A DNA stretch of 64,000 nucleotides from Calycina herbarum. Taxonomy: Eukaryota > Ascomycota > Leotiomycetes > Helotiales > Pezizellaceae. Both the position numbers and the translations under genes were made by a program. Shown here in pieces: positions 33,095 to 45,340 of the stretch. The stretch is taken from contig LLEY01000206.1 in the NCBI GenBank assembly GCA_001414485.1, forward strand, positions 31,579-95,578. The letters run 5' to 3'. Below the pieces are notes generated by a model, which was given only the letters and a program-made list of their open reading frames with translations, did no database searches and was not told where the DNA came from. Each line of letters starts with the position of its first letter. Position 1 is the stretch's first letter.

Positions 33095-34706
33095 CTTCAG
33101 CAGCCCGGTAGCTTTACAAATTATACACGGATCAAGAAATGCGTTTCCAAAAGTGAGTTCTACTCTGTTGTGTCTTTTCGCAGTGCTGACTTTGATCGAG
33201 TCCGACTTTTACAAACCTACAAGCCCTATCTACAAACGAACTCCGATTTCCCATCTCTTCTCGATACAAGACATAGGCTATTATTCCGCGCTAGAACGAA
33301 ACATCTCCGGTCTTTATACGAAAGTTGCTGTTTGGGATCTTGAGTCGAAAGTTGATAATTGCGTTTCAGAATTTGTACACCAATTATCCAAGAGATGCAA
33401 TAATTCCGTTGTGGGGGTGGATATGTCGTTGTGGGTTCATTTGTTTTCATTTGATTGCCTGGGAGAAATAAACCTTTCTAAGAAAGTTGGCTTTTTGGAA
33501 ACTGGAAAGGATTTTAGGTGTATGATAGAGAAGGCAGACTAAATTTTACATATGGCAGGATTAGTGAGACCTCTGATTTTCCTTTCTTTACCTTTGGCTA
33601 CTAGTTCCGCAGTCTTGTCGTTTATTTACCCTACGTAGTTACTGATTCAAATTCTAGTACGCACAAGCAAAAGCGCCCGCTTTTCAGACTGTACAGCGAA
33701 TTATCAAGTACCTATCGCCTGTTACCAAAACTAACCCACTATTGACGGTGCGTACTGAGCTCATACAGAAGCATATATCAGAGAACAACAGTGTGGTAGT
33801 GTACCATATCACAAGTTGAAGAACGACGCGAAAATCCGAACAAAAATCCAGACTTACTCAACGAATTCCTACAAATTCAAGAATAAAATCCAGATAAACT
33901 GTCTACCATCGATATTGTCGGCTTTATACATAAATCAGTGAGTAAAAAACCCCATCTTTTGCCTGAAAACACAAACTCATATTTCAATAATCAAGCATGG
34001 CCGGCCACGACGTTCTTGCTACGAACTATATTTTACTACATCGCTCGAAACCCCACACACTAACAAATTTGCGGAATATAAAACGCGGAACTTGATAAAG
34101 AGTATCCAGCTTCAATTGCAATCCCTTATGCGGAGGTTTCCAGTCTCCCGTACTTGTAAGTAACAAGCACAGGAATGGTTTGGTTCTCTACTCTCTCTAA
34201 TTTTGATTCTAGAGATGCTGTTATTCACGAAACACTTCGCATCCACGCAAATACGGGGCTTATGCTAGAACGTGTTGGCCCGCCCGAGGGCGCAACAATC
34301 GACGGGTACACTCTCCCCGCTGGCACAATCGTCGGGGTAAATGCATGGGTCATTCACCGAAACAAAGATATATTTGGGGAGGACGTCGATGGTTTTCGTC
34401 CCGAGAGATGGCTTGAGGCTTCTGAAGAAAAAGTTGTCGAGATGAAAAGGAACCTCTTCATGGGTCTTTTCCTCCGTACTTTGTATTCATCCTAACTTGG
34501 AAAATTTGTTTGGTGCTGGACCTAGAATGTGTATTGGTCGTAATATCGCTATGATGCAAATGTCGAAACTGGTAGTGGAGTTTTATAGATGATTTGACCA
34601 GGTTTTAAGTCACCCGGAAAGACCTTGGCAAGTAAATGGTGGTTGGGTTACGAAGCAGACGGATATGAACTCATCAGGGGAGACTGCTGGCAAGGAAATT
34701 AATTGA
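33095..34706 (+). pseudogene. Cytochrome P450 relic
   Basis: Fragments in several frames follow P450 order: SSPVALQIIHGSRNAFPK near the left edge, SDFYKP after an intron, then ERRENPNKNPDLLNEFLQIQE. A helix I-like GHD piece follows at about 34000. The helix K motif ETLR lies in DAVIHETLRIHANTGLMLE, then PERWLEASEE, and finally the heme loop FGAGPRMCIGRN at about 34509-34544. Lesions include TAA at 33884-33886, a frameshift between the PERW region and the heme loop (about 34450-34510), and TGA at 34590-34592. The N-terminal membrane anchor is absent. The ETLR...TLPAGTIVG...FRPERW pattern resembles pisatin demethylase-like fungal P450s, but the subfamily is uncertain. Confidence 0.85.
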
Positions 34707-34818
34707 ATCTCAAAGAGGAACAGAACAAAATCAGTCCGAAAAACCCAAATACCAGCTTTTGATTTCCACCACTACTTATCTCACGCTGAAATAATTGTGA
34801 CAATGTAAATGTAGAGCC

Positions 34819-35480
34819 TCAAACGCTTTCCCGATTCAACAACTCGAGATATTGCTCTGTAACACCAACGACCATCTCTTCATAAGTCATGAACTTGAAT
34901 CCGAATGTTTCCTCGGTTTTGTGTGCATTCCAATTAACCTTCAAAGTTGGCTGATAACCTTTCTTAAAAAACATCCTTCTCAACAGCCTCTGGAAAATGT
35001 TTCTTCACAATCTCGAAATTATCATCGTACACCACTGGCTCCGTGACACCAAAAGCAGTGATCCCAGCCTTTTCCTTCAACGCGAGAACATGAACCTTGG
35101 CAACATCCAAAATGTGAGCTGCACCACCCAGTCGAGGTCGACGTGGGAAATCGGCCAGTACTCCAGGCTATGTTGCATCAAGCTGGAATTGCGTTCGAGG
35201 TGGGAAAAGACTCGACTAAAAATCCTATCAAGCTCCTAGGTCAGTGATTTTGTAGCAGCAATTCACCCTCACTTCCCAAGAAACCATCACCAAATAGTAG
35301 TATTAGAGACCCCCATTTCATTGGACGTTTGTTGCATTCATCATGTACTCTCTGAAGCTACTGCACATTTGTCTTCCTTGCCAAATCGGCGGACTCCATA
35401 TGATCACAGCCATCCTAATCTGATCTGCAAACAACAAATCCCATGCAGCCATGTGTAAAAACCCCAAAGAAACCCGTTTT
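34819..35480 (-). pseudogene. NAD(P)-dependent epimerase/dihydroflavonol reductase-like relic
   Basis: The C-terminal third is readable from 35177 down to a TGA at 34819-34821: PGVLADFPRRPRLGGAAHIL, then DVAKVHVLALKEKAG, FGVTEPVVYDDNFEIVKKHF, NWNAHKTEETFGFKF and a final helix YEEMVVGVTEQYLELL. This is the layout of GRE2/dihydroflavonol-4-reductase-type extended SDR proteins. A frameshift in a T run at about 34967 splits it. Upstream of ~35180 only scraps remain and the Rossmann GxxGxxG part is not found. It lies directly beside the P450 and lyase relics. Confidence 0.7.
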
Positions 35481-35485
35481 ATTGC

Positions 35486-36274
35486 TTAAAATTTGCTGAA
35501 TTGCTTGACGTTCTTGCCAGCTCGGGGCATGACACGGAGAACGTTGAATCGGACCTATTTCATGTCAGTAGTTTCCCTTGGGCGAAGCGATTCGATCCCC
35601 CTCTTATAGAAACGTACAGTCTTGCTCAATGGTCGACATTGTCCAACGGTAACCTGATCACCATCTGAGACACGGAAAGCTGGGGAAACGTGGGCGGACA
35701 GGTTCTTGTGTCTCTTCTCATATCTGGCGTATTTTGGGATGAAGTGGAGGTATTCTCGGCGGATAACAAGGGTTCGGTGCATCTTGGTGGAAACGACGGT
35801 ACCGGTTAAGATACGGCCACGGATGGAGATGAGACCGGTGAAGGGGCACTTCTTGTCTATAAGAAAGGTGTTAGGTTAGTTTGAGTTTCGTGGTATGCGA
35901 AAATGCGCAGTGCATTGCATGGCATGGCATGTTCTTGTTCTGGAATCGAAATGGTGGTGCAGCCCATCCCGCATGTATCCTGTATCCTCCTCGCAGCCCC
36001 TCTTCTCCAAAAATATCACCCTCGATCTGCCACCCACAATCTCCCATCCCTTCCCATTCCTTCAATTACAATCGCGCAAAATCGAATATCACGTACCGAT
36101 GAAGCTTCCCTCGATGGCAGTCTTTGGTGTGCGGAATCCCAGACCGACATCCTTATACCATCTTCGTCCACCCTTTCCAACTCTACGGGACTTGGCCTTT
36201 GATTTGGCGTTGAGGAAGATGTGAGGTTGCTTCTGGAAAGCGCGCTCCGATTGCACGGTGAGTTCGGTGGCCAT
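35486..36274 (-). CDS. RPS11: 40S ribosomal protein uS17 (RPS11)
   Basis: Exons 36097-36274, 35618-35856 and 35486-35554 (introns of 240 and 63 nt) give 161 residues, the normal length. The match to eukaryotic uS17 is clear along the whole chain: [55 protein letters not shown], the rRNA-binding block [35 protein letters not shown], then [20 protein letters not shown]. It is a component of the small subunit body and binds 18S rRNA. The long first intron near the 5' end is typical of fungal ribosomal protein genes. It shares a 361 bp upstream region with Spc7. Confidence 0.95.
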
Positions 36275-36635
36275 GTTTGCGGTTTCGTCGTTGTCGAAGT
36301 CGCAAAAGTCGAAGTTGGCGGGTTGGTCGTTGAGGAAAATGTAGGTCGGGGGCTAAGCGTAGGTATTTTTTGGCGGGATTGTTTGTGGGTCAGCTGATTT
36401 TAATCACTTTTGGATCACGTGCGTTCTCTGGAGGAAAATAAAATATTGGCCTGTAATACGAGGCCAAAGAAACGCGCTTCCTCCCCATGTTTGTTTACGT
36501 GACGGGGATGCTTGCCAATCGCACTCTTTCGCTGCAGACCTGATGATACTTGTCACCACCAACATCTGATGATTAACTGTCAACTTATACCACTGCAGTC
36601 GCCTTCTTAAGAGCTACGAGCTCATACACCTCACA
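36275..36635. promoter_or_regulatory. Bidirectional promoter region, uS17/Spc7
   Basis: 361 bp separate the divergent start codons of a ribosomal protein gene and a kinetochore gene. Both need cell growth- or division-linked expression, so shared control elements are plausible. No clear TATA box is visible. Two CACGT-type words occur (about 36416 and 36497). Confidence 0.5.
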
Positions 36636-39600
36636 ATGGCTTCCAGAAATGAAGTCACTCTACCGGCCACGCGCCCAAAATCACGAAAGTCTCTGGGTTC
36701 CATCCCCTCAGCCGGCGCAATGGACCAGGAAAATATGACGACAGACTTTGCAGCTCTGGCAAGTGGAAAGCGAGCACCCGCAGCGAAGCCGTTAAAGAAA
36801 TCTCGAAGCAAGAGTATCGGTCCTGGTGGATTGGATGCGCTCAAGGATACATCAGGGAATCGTCGCAAAGTATGTCCACAAGATTTCAATTTCTGGACCT
36901 GCTTCTAACAGTAATCCAGTCTCTAGCTACGATTCCCCACCCTGCACCGAAATCCATTCTTAAACCTACGATGCCGCCACTTCGAGAAATCCCGGCGCAT
37001 AACCCATCGCGAAGAGGTAGTCCCAAGAAAACTACCCCGCCAACACCAAACAAGACTGAAAATTTGATTGACTTTGATGTTGGACCAACTGTCACAGGAG
37101 CTGATAACCTGGCAAATCCATTTGACGTCGGAACCAATGCGGCAGTCGCTGAGACTCGAGTCACCTTAAGAACCGAGGAGGAACAACAAGCCGCTGCACG
37201 AGAACGCGAAGAACAGGAGAGGAAAGAGCTCGAGAAGGCAGTCATATCGAGACGGGATGCTAGGAGGAAATCTTTGGCAAATCGACGAGTTTCTTTCGCG
37301 CCAGAGGCAACACTTCATACATGGGATGTTGTGGTGGAATATCAAGATTCGACAACTTCATCCAACGCGACAAACTCGACTCGACGGGCTTCTTCGGTAT
37401 CTGGTGGGCCACAAACACCAAATGTACCCAGTTCAGAACCTTCAGAGCCACCATCAACCCCACCAGAACAAGTTGAAGAGGAAACTGTTACTTCGAGTCC
37501 TGCTCACCAACGTGACTTGCACCAAAAGAAACGACGCCGAAGCTCTGGCATACCACCTATGAACTTCAATAATCCGGAAGACGAAGTATTTTCATCAAGT
37601 CCGTTTAGTGGTGACTCGGAAGTTGAGGAGGAACTATTGGGTGACATTGATATTGATTCCAACTCCAACAGCGATTCCGATGTAGAGGACGAGACAGCAA
37701 TGAGTATGGACGTTGGAGATACAATGGACATCTCAATAGCATCCACAAAATCAGCATCAAGTACTAGTTCTCGACTCGATGAGGCTTTAAGACAAGCCAC
37801 ACGTCAAGCTGGCAACCATGAACAAGAAGAGGAAACTGAAGAGATTGCATTTGCTTCTTGGAAAAAACCAGCAGGACTAGAAAATCTCGAATCACAAGCT
37901 GATCAGGAAAATGTTAATCCATTTTTCGCTGCCTTCAAAGCGAATGCACCTCAGGAGGAAACTGAGCAATCTGATGGTGAAGATGTCTCGATGGACCTCA
38001 CAATGGATATGACACGCCCAATAGGTGGGATTGTTTCTACTCAAGCAAAGGAAAAAGAGGACGATGAAATGTCAATGGATGTTACTAGAGCATTTGGAGG
38101 TATAATTACGAACGCAGCCACGAAACGCAAACCTGCAGCTTCAAATCGACGCCAAAGTACCCGCCGGAAATCTGTCAGCGAGGATTCATCTATGGGAGAT
38201 GAGACGATGGACTTGACAATGGCTGTTGGTGGTATCAAACCAGGTCAGCCAATCATGGAACATTCTTCTTCTGGCGATGATGAAGACATGACCATGGAAT
38301 TCACTTCTGTTGTTGGCGGTGTTCTTCCTCCAAAGAGAGCTCCGGCAAATGGTCGACGGCAGTCAATGCCAGCTGCTCAAAAGGCCCAGAAGAAGAGAGC
38401 ACGGGAAAGTGTCGATTCCAGTGCAGGGGGTGATACGATGGATATGACTGCTGCTGTTGGGGGTATCATGGCTTCTTCAATCGAATTTGCTAGAGGCGAG
38501 CCAGATGCCACTGTCGGTATGGATATGACCGTTGGTATGGAAATGACTACAGCTCTTGGAGGAATTTTACAACCTTCGGCGGGCACCGGAAATCGAGCCC
38601 AGGCAAAGAAAATCATGGAAATGGAGACTGATTGTGAAAGTTCTCCTTTCCGATCTGATGTTGTTCCAAGCTCCCCTCCAAAGCCAGTTGCCCCAGTTCA
38701 TACAATCGCTTCAGAAACGGGTAGTCCAAGTTTGATGCCCATCCGTGGAAAAGGAACTCGACGAAGCACTGATGCGAGGAAATCCACCACACCTAAATCA
38801 AAACTTTCATCTAACTCTACACCCACAAAGAAGCCAACAACTCCACCCAAACAAGTAACACCACAGCCTGTAGCCCGCCCCACTACACCAAGTAAGACAC
38901 CACCATCAAAGAATGTCGCCGTCCGTACAGCCTCTCCAAAAAATTTATTCAAAGGTGACCTCCCAAAGGTTTCTACCACTCCTCAGTCATCCAAAGCCAA
39001 GAAGGCTGCCACCCCCAACAAATTGTTCCAGAAAGACAAGAGTGGAGCCGCAACTCCAAGTTTTGTTCTCACTCCACAAAGGAGACGATCTTCTGGAGTT
39101 GGTCTTGATCGTGAAGGCCTCGGTTCTCCTCGAGTAGCTGCGCTTCTTGACCGCAGAATATCTATCGGTGAACAAGCAAAATCATTTAGCCCAAGTCGAC
39201 CCGGAGAAGCCATTCGTGGTGTACATTTCCTTGATCCACGCGCGATGGAGGCGGAACTCGACAAGGAGCGCGAACAAGAAGAGGATCGGGAGAATGGTCG
39301 AAGCATCCTGGAACGTGAGGCCAATCAAGGCGATGATGAAAAGGATGCAACATTAAACTTGAAGAATATGATTGAGAGTTTGTCACCCAAAAAGAAATCA
39401 TTAAAACCACGAAAGAGTTTGCATGTGGGCGCCGCGAAGGGCATTCTCGGCAAACGACCTGTCGAACTGGATGAGGATGATGAGGACGAGGACCAAGGGG
39501 GAATCAAGCGTCTAAAGAACCACCAAGGAAGTCCTGTCAAGAACGTGAGACTTCATGGGCCTCCATCAAAGGAAGAAACGACCACGGGACGCATGACACG

Positions 39601-41365
39601 GGCGGGCCGGAAAAGTCTCGAGGAGACTGGAAAGTCGCTTTTTACACCTACCATTACTGTATCTCCGGCAAAAGCCAAGGCTACAACACCACGAGTCTTA
39701 GGGCGCTTCAAAGACGCAGAGGCCATTCCTGCCGAACAGGAAGTTGGACCTCTGGTGGAGAAAGAGCCGGTTGAAGACCCACAGATAAACGAAGAGAGTT
39801 TCGAGGATGATCGCATTCAGCTGCAAGACTTTCTCAACATGACAAGTATCAGATTCATGGAACTTACAACCTCCAAACGTCGACATACCATTGCCCCGAA
39901 ATCGGATAGAAACTCCAAAGGCCAAAATAGTGAAATCGGTGTTTCTCTCGAAGACTGTATCGCTGCAGGTGCAGCAACCGTTCCAATGCTCGAACTCTTC
40001 CAACATGCGTGTCAAGAATTAAAGAGCTATATCTCAGAAGGACGCAGAACTGTACGAGAAATCGAAACCGAAACATTCGAAGAGAACCCACCACTATTCC
40101 GCGAATACATGTCCGCCACACCTGATATCAAGGTTGTTATGGATAATCAACTCAAGAATGTCAAGACGCACGCAAGACTTCTCAGCAAGGGGATGTGGTA
40201 CGATTGGCGCATGACACTTCTCGGGACTTTAAAAGAGGGACTTTTCAAAACTGGCGAGGGCATGATGCAAGATGAGGAGTTACTGGACCATCAACTTGGT
40301 TTGCTGAATTCGGTTATTCCGAAGCTTGTCCGAAAGACTGAGGCGCTGCAACGTGAGGAGTCCGAGCTTCAAGCTGCAGCCGAGGACCTTGCCAACTGCG
40401 ACCCTGTGGCGTTAAGCGACACGAGGCAAAAATTGATTGCTGTTGATTCGGATATTGAAGCGAAGAGGCGCATGATTGCCGAACTCCGCAAACAACTTGA
40501 AGGCAGGGAGGTCGAACTTAAAGCTGGTGCGGAACGGAAACAAATTTGTATTGATGAAATCAGTGAGGCAGAAAGAATTCGAGAAGAATGCCGAGGATGG
40601 ACCTCGGGTGAGATTAGTTCTTTGAAAGGTATTTATTTTCCACCCACTCCTAGCGGTCGCGGGACTAACAAGTTTATAGCAAAAGTCGACGTTATCGAGA
40701 AAGAGCACGGCTGGACCATCACCGGTGTCTCGGGGACGACTACATCGATGACCTACCAAAAAGACATCGAACTCGTTTTCGACGCTTCTTCATTCCTTTC
40801 AAGCCACGAGAAGCCATCAGCTCGCCAAACGGAAAACTCCCGCATCGACCTCTGGTATATCGGCGCAAATCGAGAACTCAACCCCCAACCTCTCACCCCA
40901 GAAAAGGATTTCTTCCTCCAAAGCATCCGCGACCATATCCGTGGTCTTCCTCAATCTCAAACCCGAGTAAAGGACCTCCTCCATGCTGTGAGCGTGAGTT
41001 GGAATCGTGCGACGGCTGTTGTTGACGATATTCGCTTGTTGAATGTTAGTTGTCCGACTGTGGTTACGAAGACGAGCGATAATTCTATTATTGTTAAATC
41101 TATGCTTCTTATTAGTCCGTTGACTACGAAGGTGGAGATTAGAATTGATCTCACTAGCCAGTCTGGGGAAGGGGCCATCGATGTTGCGGTGGAGTATAGT
41201 GCTAAGGTGGTTTACGGAGAGCGCTTCAACGAGCCTAAAATGGGGGAGTTCTTGCTTAGCAGATGTGGCAGCGTGGTTGTAGAGAAGGGTCTGTCCGAAA
41301 AGACGTCGTGGGGTGGTGCGGTTGCGGAGTTGGGGGAGAAGCTTTTGGCGAGGGGGAGGAAGTAA
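36636..41365 (+). CDS. spc7: Kinetochore scaffold Spc7/KNL1
   Basis: Exon 1 (36636-36869) and exon 2 (36920-41365) around a 50 nt intron give 1559 residues. It is the outer kinetochore scaffold that recruits Bub proteins and PP1 and partners the Mis12 and Ndc80 complexes. Both PP1 docking motifs are present: SILK at 90-93 and RVSF at 201-204. Residues ~330-610 hold MELT-type repeats in fungal form, such as MDVGDTMDIS, MDLTMDMTRPIGGI, MDVTRAFGGI, MDLTMAVGGI, MEFTSVVGGV, MDMTAAVGGI and MEMTTALGGI, many followed by a Gly-Gly-Ile/Val. A Ser/Thr/Pro/Lys-rich disordered region follows. The C-terminal ~500 residues match the Spc7 domain: LQDFLNMTSIRFMEL, the coiled coil, and an RWD-like end. Length and order agree with other ascomycete Spc7 proteins. 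Confidence 0.95.
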
Positions 41366-42041
41366 TGGGTGAGGGGAGAGTGATGGCGAATTGCTCTTTT
41401 TGTTTATGAAGTTGACGAGGGGATTGATTTTGGCTTGGCTCGTTCGTTATATTGATTGGTATTGGTACTACTCTGCGAAGCATGGAAATATTGGCGTTTT
41501 GGAGCGGATTGTTTATTGTTTTTTTGTGGATAGGGTTATGAGTATGAGTGATGATAGCGTTTGGGAAAAGAGTTGTTTATTGCATTCTGGGACTCTTTTT
41601 TTTTGAGAATATGAGAATGAATTTTTCTTCCTGTGCCTTTTCTAGTTCATGGTGAAGATGTTTAAAGTTGAGGTTGTGCTGTCGGGCGCTAGTACGATGG
41701 GTTGTAGGAATTCGTGACTGTAGTCTTTAGATTGATTTTCGGATTGTTGTAGTGGGAGGTTTTCTACTCTTTTGTCAGTTGCGAATTCCTGGTCGTTCTG
41801 TTTTTTGTGGCTCGGGAAATATCAGGATAGGTTTTAGCACTTCAATGCTATGGACTTCTAGAAAGGTTGGAAAATGTTCAAATCCTTGTTATATCTCTCT
41901 CCTCTTCTAGCAGAAAATTCTCATGAGGAAAGTCTAGATTGTAAGATGCTAATTCCTAAAGTACCATTCACTTAACACTCTCTTCTCTTTCCCTTCTTTC
42001 TTCTCCTTGGTCTTCTCTACTCTCTCACTCTCCCCTATATC
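41366..42041. other. Convergent 3' region, no gene seen
   Basis: This lies between the stop codons of Spc7 and the disordered-protein gene. No feature is recognised. Confidence 0.5.
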
Positions 42042-42815
42042 TTATGCTTCGGCATTTCGAAGGGGTCTTTCATCTTCGTCCTCGACGAACCTTACACTTT
42101 TCTGAACCTTGGGCTTGGTGAGGTCCATTTTCTTTAGCGTTGGTTTGTCTTGCTTCCTAGATTCATAAATCTTCCTCGAGACTCTATCTCCATCGACTTT
42201 CCAAACACCTGACTCACCCCATTCCCCCTCGCCTAGCTCAACATATCCCGCTTTCTTTGGATCACGACCGCCACTGAATGAGCTACTAGCTCGAGTAAGA
42301 AGTTTCCTCGCTAAGTCTTGGGTTTCGGGTTTTGGTGTGGGAAGGAAGGTTTTTGGATTTGGGGTTGGTGAACCGGTCGGTGTTTTTGCTATTGCTGTCG
42401 GTTTTTTTCTTGGCTCTGGTGTGGATGCTGGAGGGAGTGTTGGGCTTTGTCTTTCTGCTTCTCTTCTTGCTCTTTCGTCTATTAGGGTTGGTGATTTCTT
42501 TGGGATGTAGACCCGTGGTTTTTCACTCTTGTTTGGGGTTGTTGATAGGGTTCGTCCGGGTTCTGGGAAAGGATAAGGGGAGCGTGGAGGTCGGTATGAT
42601 ATTGGTGTTGAGCGTTTTGAGGCTGTTTTGACTGCTGGTGGGGAGCGAGGTTGTGGTTGTGCGTGCCGGAGGAGAGGGTCTTGGTCTGAGCTTTGGCGAC
42701 GGTGCTTTTGGAGGATGGAGGTTAGGGTTTCGAGGGTGGTTGTTGTCGGGGTTGTTTTGGGGGTGAGAGTTGGAGGTGATTTGGAGGAGGGGCTTGTGTC
42801 TCGTGGAGGTGGCAT
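42042..42815 (-). CDS. Disordered Pro/Ser/Thr-rich protein
   Basis: Single exon, 257 residues. It starts MPPPRDTSPSSKSPP and is low-complexity to about residue 165, with many SP/TP sites that could be kinase targets. The C-terminal part is more ordered: ETQDLARKLLTRASSSFSGG, then a WGESGVWKVDGDRVSRKIYE stretch and a charged end with KSVRFVEDEDE. The KSVRF sequence resembles a PP1-docking RVxF motif, which is inference. I do not recognise a family. It has no signal peptide or membrane segment. Confidence 0.6.
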   Translation of the reverse strand: MPPPRDTSPSSKSPPTLTPKTTPTTTTLETLTSILQKHRRQSSDQDPLLRHAQPQPRSPPAVKTASKRSTPISYRPPRSPYPFPEPGRTLSTTPNKSEKPRVYIPKKSPTLIDERARREAERQSPTLPPASTPEPRKKPTAIAKTPTGSPTPNPKTFLPTPKPETQDLARKLLTRASSSFSGGRDPKKAGYVELGEGEWGESGVWKVDGDRVSRKIYESRKQDKPTLKKMDLTKPKVQKSVRFVEDEDERPLRNAEA

Positions 42816-43477
42816 TTAGTTCGTGGTGTTCATTGCTCGCAATGGGAGGATTGGAACATGGGAGGTTGCTTGGGATATATAGAGAAGTGGGAAAACATTT
42901 TAGAGTTTATATACGTGACATGAAGAACGAGAATCTGATGTGATGATTGAGGTTTGGGAATGTATTTTTCTTTTCTCTTTTTGGGGCGGAGTTCTTTGGT
43001 TGGGGGGGGGGGATTTGTGATTCATGTACAAGACGTACTTGAATCATAGAAGAAATCTTAAGGTCGGGGAAATTATATCAACGTCATAAGTATTACTAAT
43101 ACATTCTTGAGGCTGAGAATTAAGCGAACGGGATCCCAAGATTCGAGGTCGAGATTTCGGCAAGTTAAGTAGAAGTTACGGAAACTGTTCTTTCTATTCT
43201 CCCCTTGCTCCTCGCTTTCTCACTCGTTCGCACACTCTTGCTGTCTCGTTGTCTTACTTACATATTTATATTAACAGTCATAAGTGAGGGGTAGACTGAA
43301 GTCTGACTGCTCAAACTTCCGATAAAGATCATTTGTAGTAAATCTGACCTATGTTGTTGAGGGGTAGAGAGCAATATGACTCGAGAAACTTCCGATATTG
43401 AGAAGCAGGGAAGCACAATTCACACTCGACGATTACATTCACACCAAGAATTACTCATTACTTGCCTTCTCCTCTGT
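42816..43477. other. Intergenic before the tandem array
   Basis: No gene is seen. It contains a poly-G run (about 43002-43010) and is otherwise unremarkable. Confidence 0.45.
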
Positions 43478-43530
43478 TTTGATGATTCACAAACCCCTCA
43501 CAGAAAAGTATAAATAGCTCGAGTTTCTCG
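43478..43530 (+). promoter_or_regulatory. Conserved core promoter of array copy A
   Basis: The block GATTCACAAACCCCTCAC is followed by GTATAAATAGCTCGAG (TATA at 43509-43516) and a CT-rich initiator-like stretch ending in CAACACAA. The same arrangement recurs before copies B, C and D. The CTCGAG immediately after the TATA box is an E-box-like palindrome. The start codon is about 380 bp downstream. Confidence 0.8.
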
Positions 43531-43889
43531 AGCTTTCAGTTCTTTCATCTTTACAACACAACACAAACACTGCATTCCAAATAACTCGCATCAAAGCAAC
43601 CTTCAACCAAATACAAATATCTTCATACACAAAACTTAGCCTCTTCTATTGATCTCTAAACACCGAGAACGATAAATCCTCTTTTTCCCTCTCTCTTAAA
43701 CACACACACACGCCTTCTTTTCCTCAGAACCTCGAACTCGATTACCGCCACAATATTTCCCCTTCACATACATACAATCCAGAACACAAACATTTGTGCC
43801 TCTAGCCGCGAGCAAGACAATAATCGAGCCCAACTTTTCGCGAATCCTTCTTGTATCAACAAGGCGTCCGCTTCCAACCGATATCTACA

Positions 43890-44775
43890 ATGAGCGGCGC
43901 CGTATCTAATTATTCATTCACGGAGGAAATGCTTATCTTGCAATCCTTGGGGAGCGAGAGAATGCTGAATATTACAGAGTTAACGACTTTATTCGCTGGA
44001 AGGATGTCACTTACATTATGAAACAAATTATTGAGGAGGGTCTAGCCACTAATGATTTCCATCTCTCTGGCCCGCCTGAGAAAGATGGTTATCTCACCAA
44101 GCCAAGCGAGTTTTATAAAGAGAAGAATAGAATGAGGGAATATTACACTTTGAAAAAGAAACAAGACCCCAAATACTTTCTCAACGACCCTTTGAAGGAC
44201 GACAATGACAATTTAAAGCGTGCCAAATTCGAACTTAGGTATTTCGCGATGAAGGTTCCTGAAATCCAAGATGTTGTCTGGGATTATACCTGGAATCAGT
44301 CACGAGAATTGACAGCAGAAGAATTTCACATGAGCACTGCGCTGTCTTCCTAGAAGCAATGGATCAACATGGGCAAAAGAAATATGCCAGACCCAATGGA
44401 AACACCCCAAAAGCAATCAGATCGCCAGGAGTCGAGATTACAAAAGTGATGAACGTATTCAAAACTCATCCATTTTTTCCACACGAGTTGGAGTTGACGT
44501 CTCACGAGGGGAATACGCTGCTTCGACATCAAAAGTTTTTGATGAAAAAGCTGTAAGTGCGAGTGACAAGTACAGGAACGACTATGAAAAGAGCCAGGAC
44601 CCTCATCGATTTCTACCACAAGTCAAGCGCCATGCACAAGTACAGCTTCGCGGTCGGTTCAGAACCCACGTGGAGAGAACTAAAATGGGAAGAAGAAAAA
44701 TGCCCCAAAGATCTAAATCATATAAGAGCCATTTATTCAGCTTACAATACCGAGATTGGTTACCACTTCATATAA
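43890..44775 (+). pseudogene. Tandem family copy A, frameshifted
   Basis: The ATG at 43890 follows the conserved promoter and leader. The first frame (MSGAVSNYSFTEEM) ends early. Family-like sequence continues in another frame (NAEYYRVNDFIRWKDVTYIM, then KQIIEEGLATNDFHLSG), implying a shift at about 43920. A second shift near 44330 moves from EIQDVVWDYTW to EHCAVFLEAMDQHG. Further on come VMNVFKTHPFFPHELEL and a C-terminal part ending GYHFI at 44775. Comparison with copy B (IQDVLWGLEI, HCAVIIEALDQYK, ILNYFSDHKFFPKEF) shows they are paralogues. No domain is recognised, and there is no signal peptide. Confidence 0.65.
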
Positions 44776-45284
44776 TCTTAGGTGGTGGTCCCATAGAACT
44801 AGGCTGTACGATTAGTATGTATTTAGCATGGTTTTCAGGTTTTGCATGGTTTTTATTTTCTTGGTATTAGGATGATCTTTGTATTAGAATTTATACTTTT
44901 AGATAGACAGTTAAGACGATGAGTTTATATAATTTCACGCCTGAGATATGAGCGTAACTTCTAACAAACAGTCTTGTTTTAAGTATAGTATGATGTTAGT
45001 TTATGTTTCTTAATAAAAAATCATTTAAGTTGTAGTTATAAAAGACGAAATGGCATACGTAACTGCTTTTTTATTAATAGCTATTCTAAAGAGAATCTAC
45101 AACTTTTTTATGTTTGAATAGGCAATTCGTACTACATATATGATTTAGTGTAAAATATATTATCATTTTTACAAGTTCTAAAGAGTCATCTTCCTTTTTA
45201 TAGTTATCTAATGCCTAGATAAGCTGTTGGTGATTCAGAGCCTACTAATTTATTCATAGAACTTTAATTCCAGCTTTGATTCTT
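44776..45284. other. Array spacer A-B with conserved 3' flank
   Basis: AT-rich. The words TATAATTTCACGCCT (about 44929) and CTGTTGGTGATTCAGAGCCTA (about 45224) recur in the spacers after the other copies, so the duplicated unit includes this non-coding DNA. Confidence 0.6.
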
Positions 45285-45340
45285 CCATGACTCACATACC
45301 GCTCACTGAAAAAGTATAAATAGCTCGAGTTTCTTGGGTT
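45285..45340 (+). promoter_or_regulatory. Conserved core promoter of array copy B
   Basis: GTATAAATAGCTCGAG with TATA at 45315-45322, preceded by the CTCACTGAAAAA box and followed by the TTCTTCTTTATAACACAACA leader start. It is 1806 bp after the equivalent site of copy A and about 410 bp before the copy B start codon. Confidence 0.8.

Noticed and set aside
33070..33100. A lyase-P450 fusion gene
   Set aside because: The two relics read on opposite strands and both are broken.
36886..41180. Many opposite-strand and out-of-frame open frames across the Spc7 coding region
   Set aside because: They mirror the codon pattern of Spc7, have Ser-rich shadow composition and no domains.
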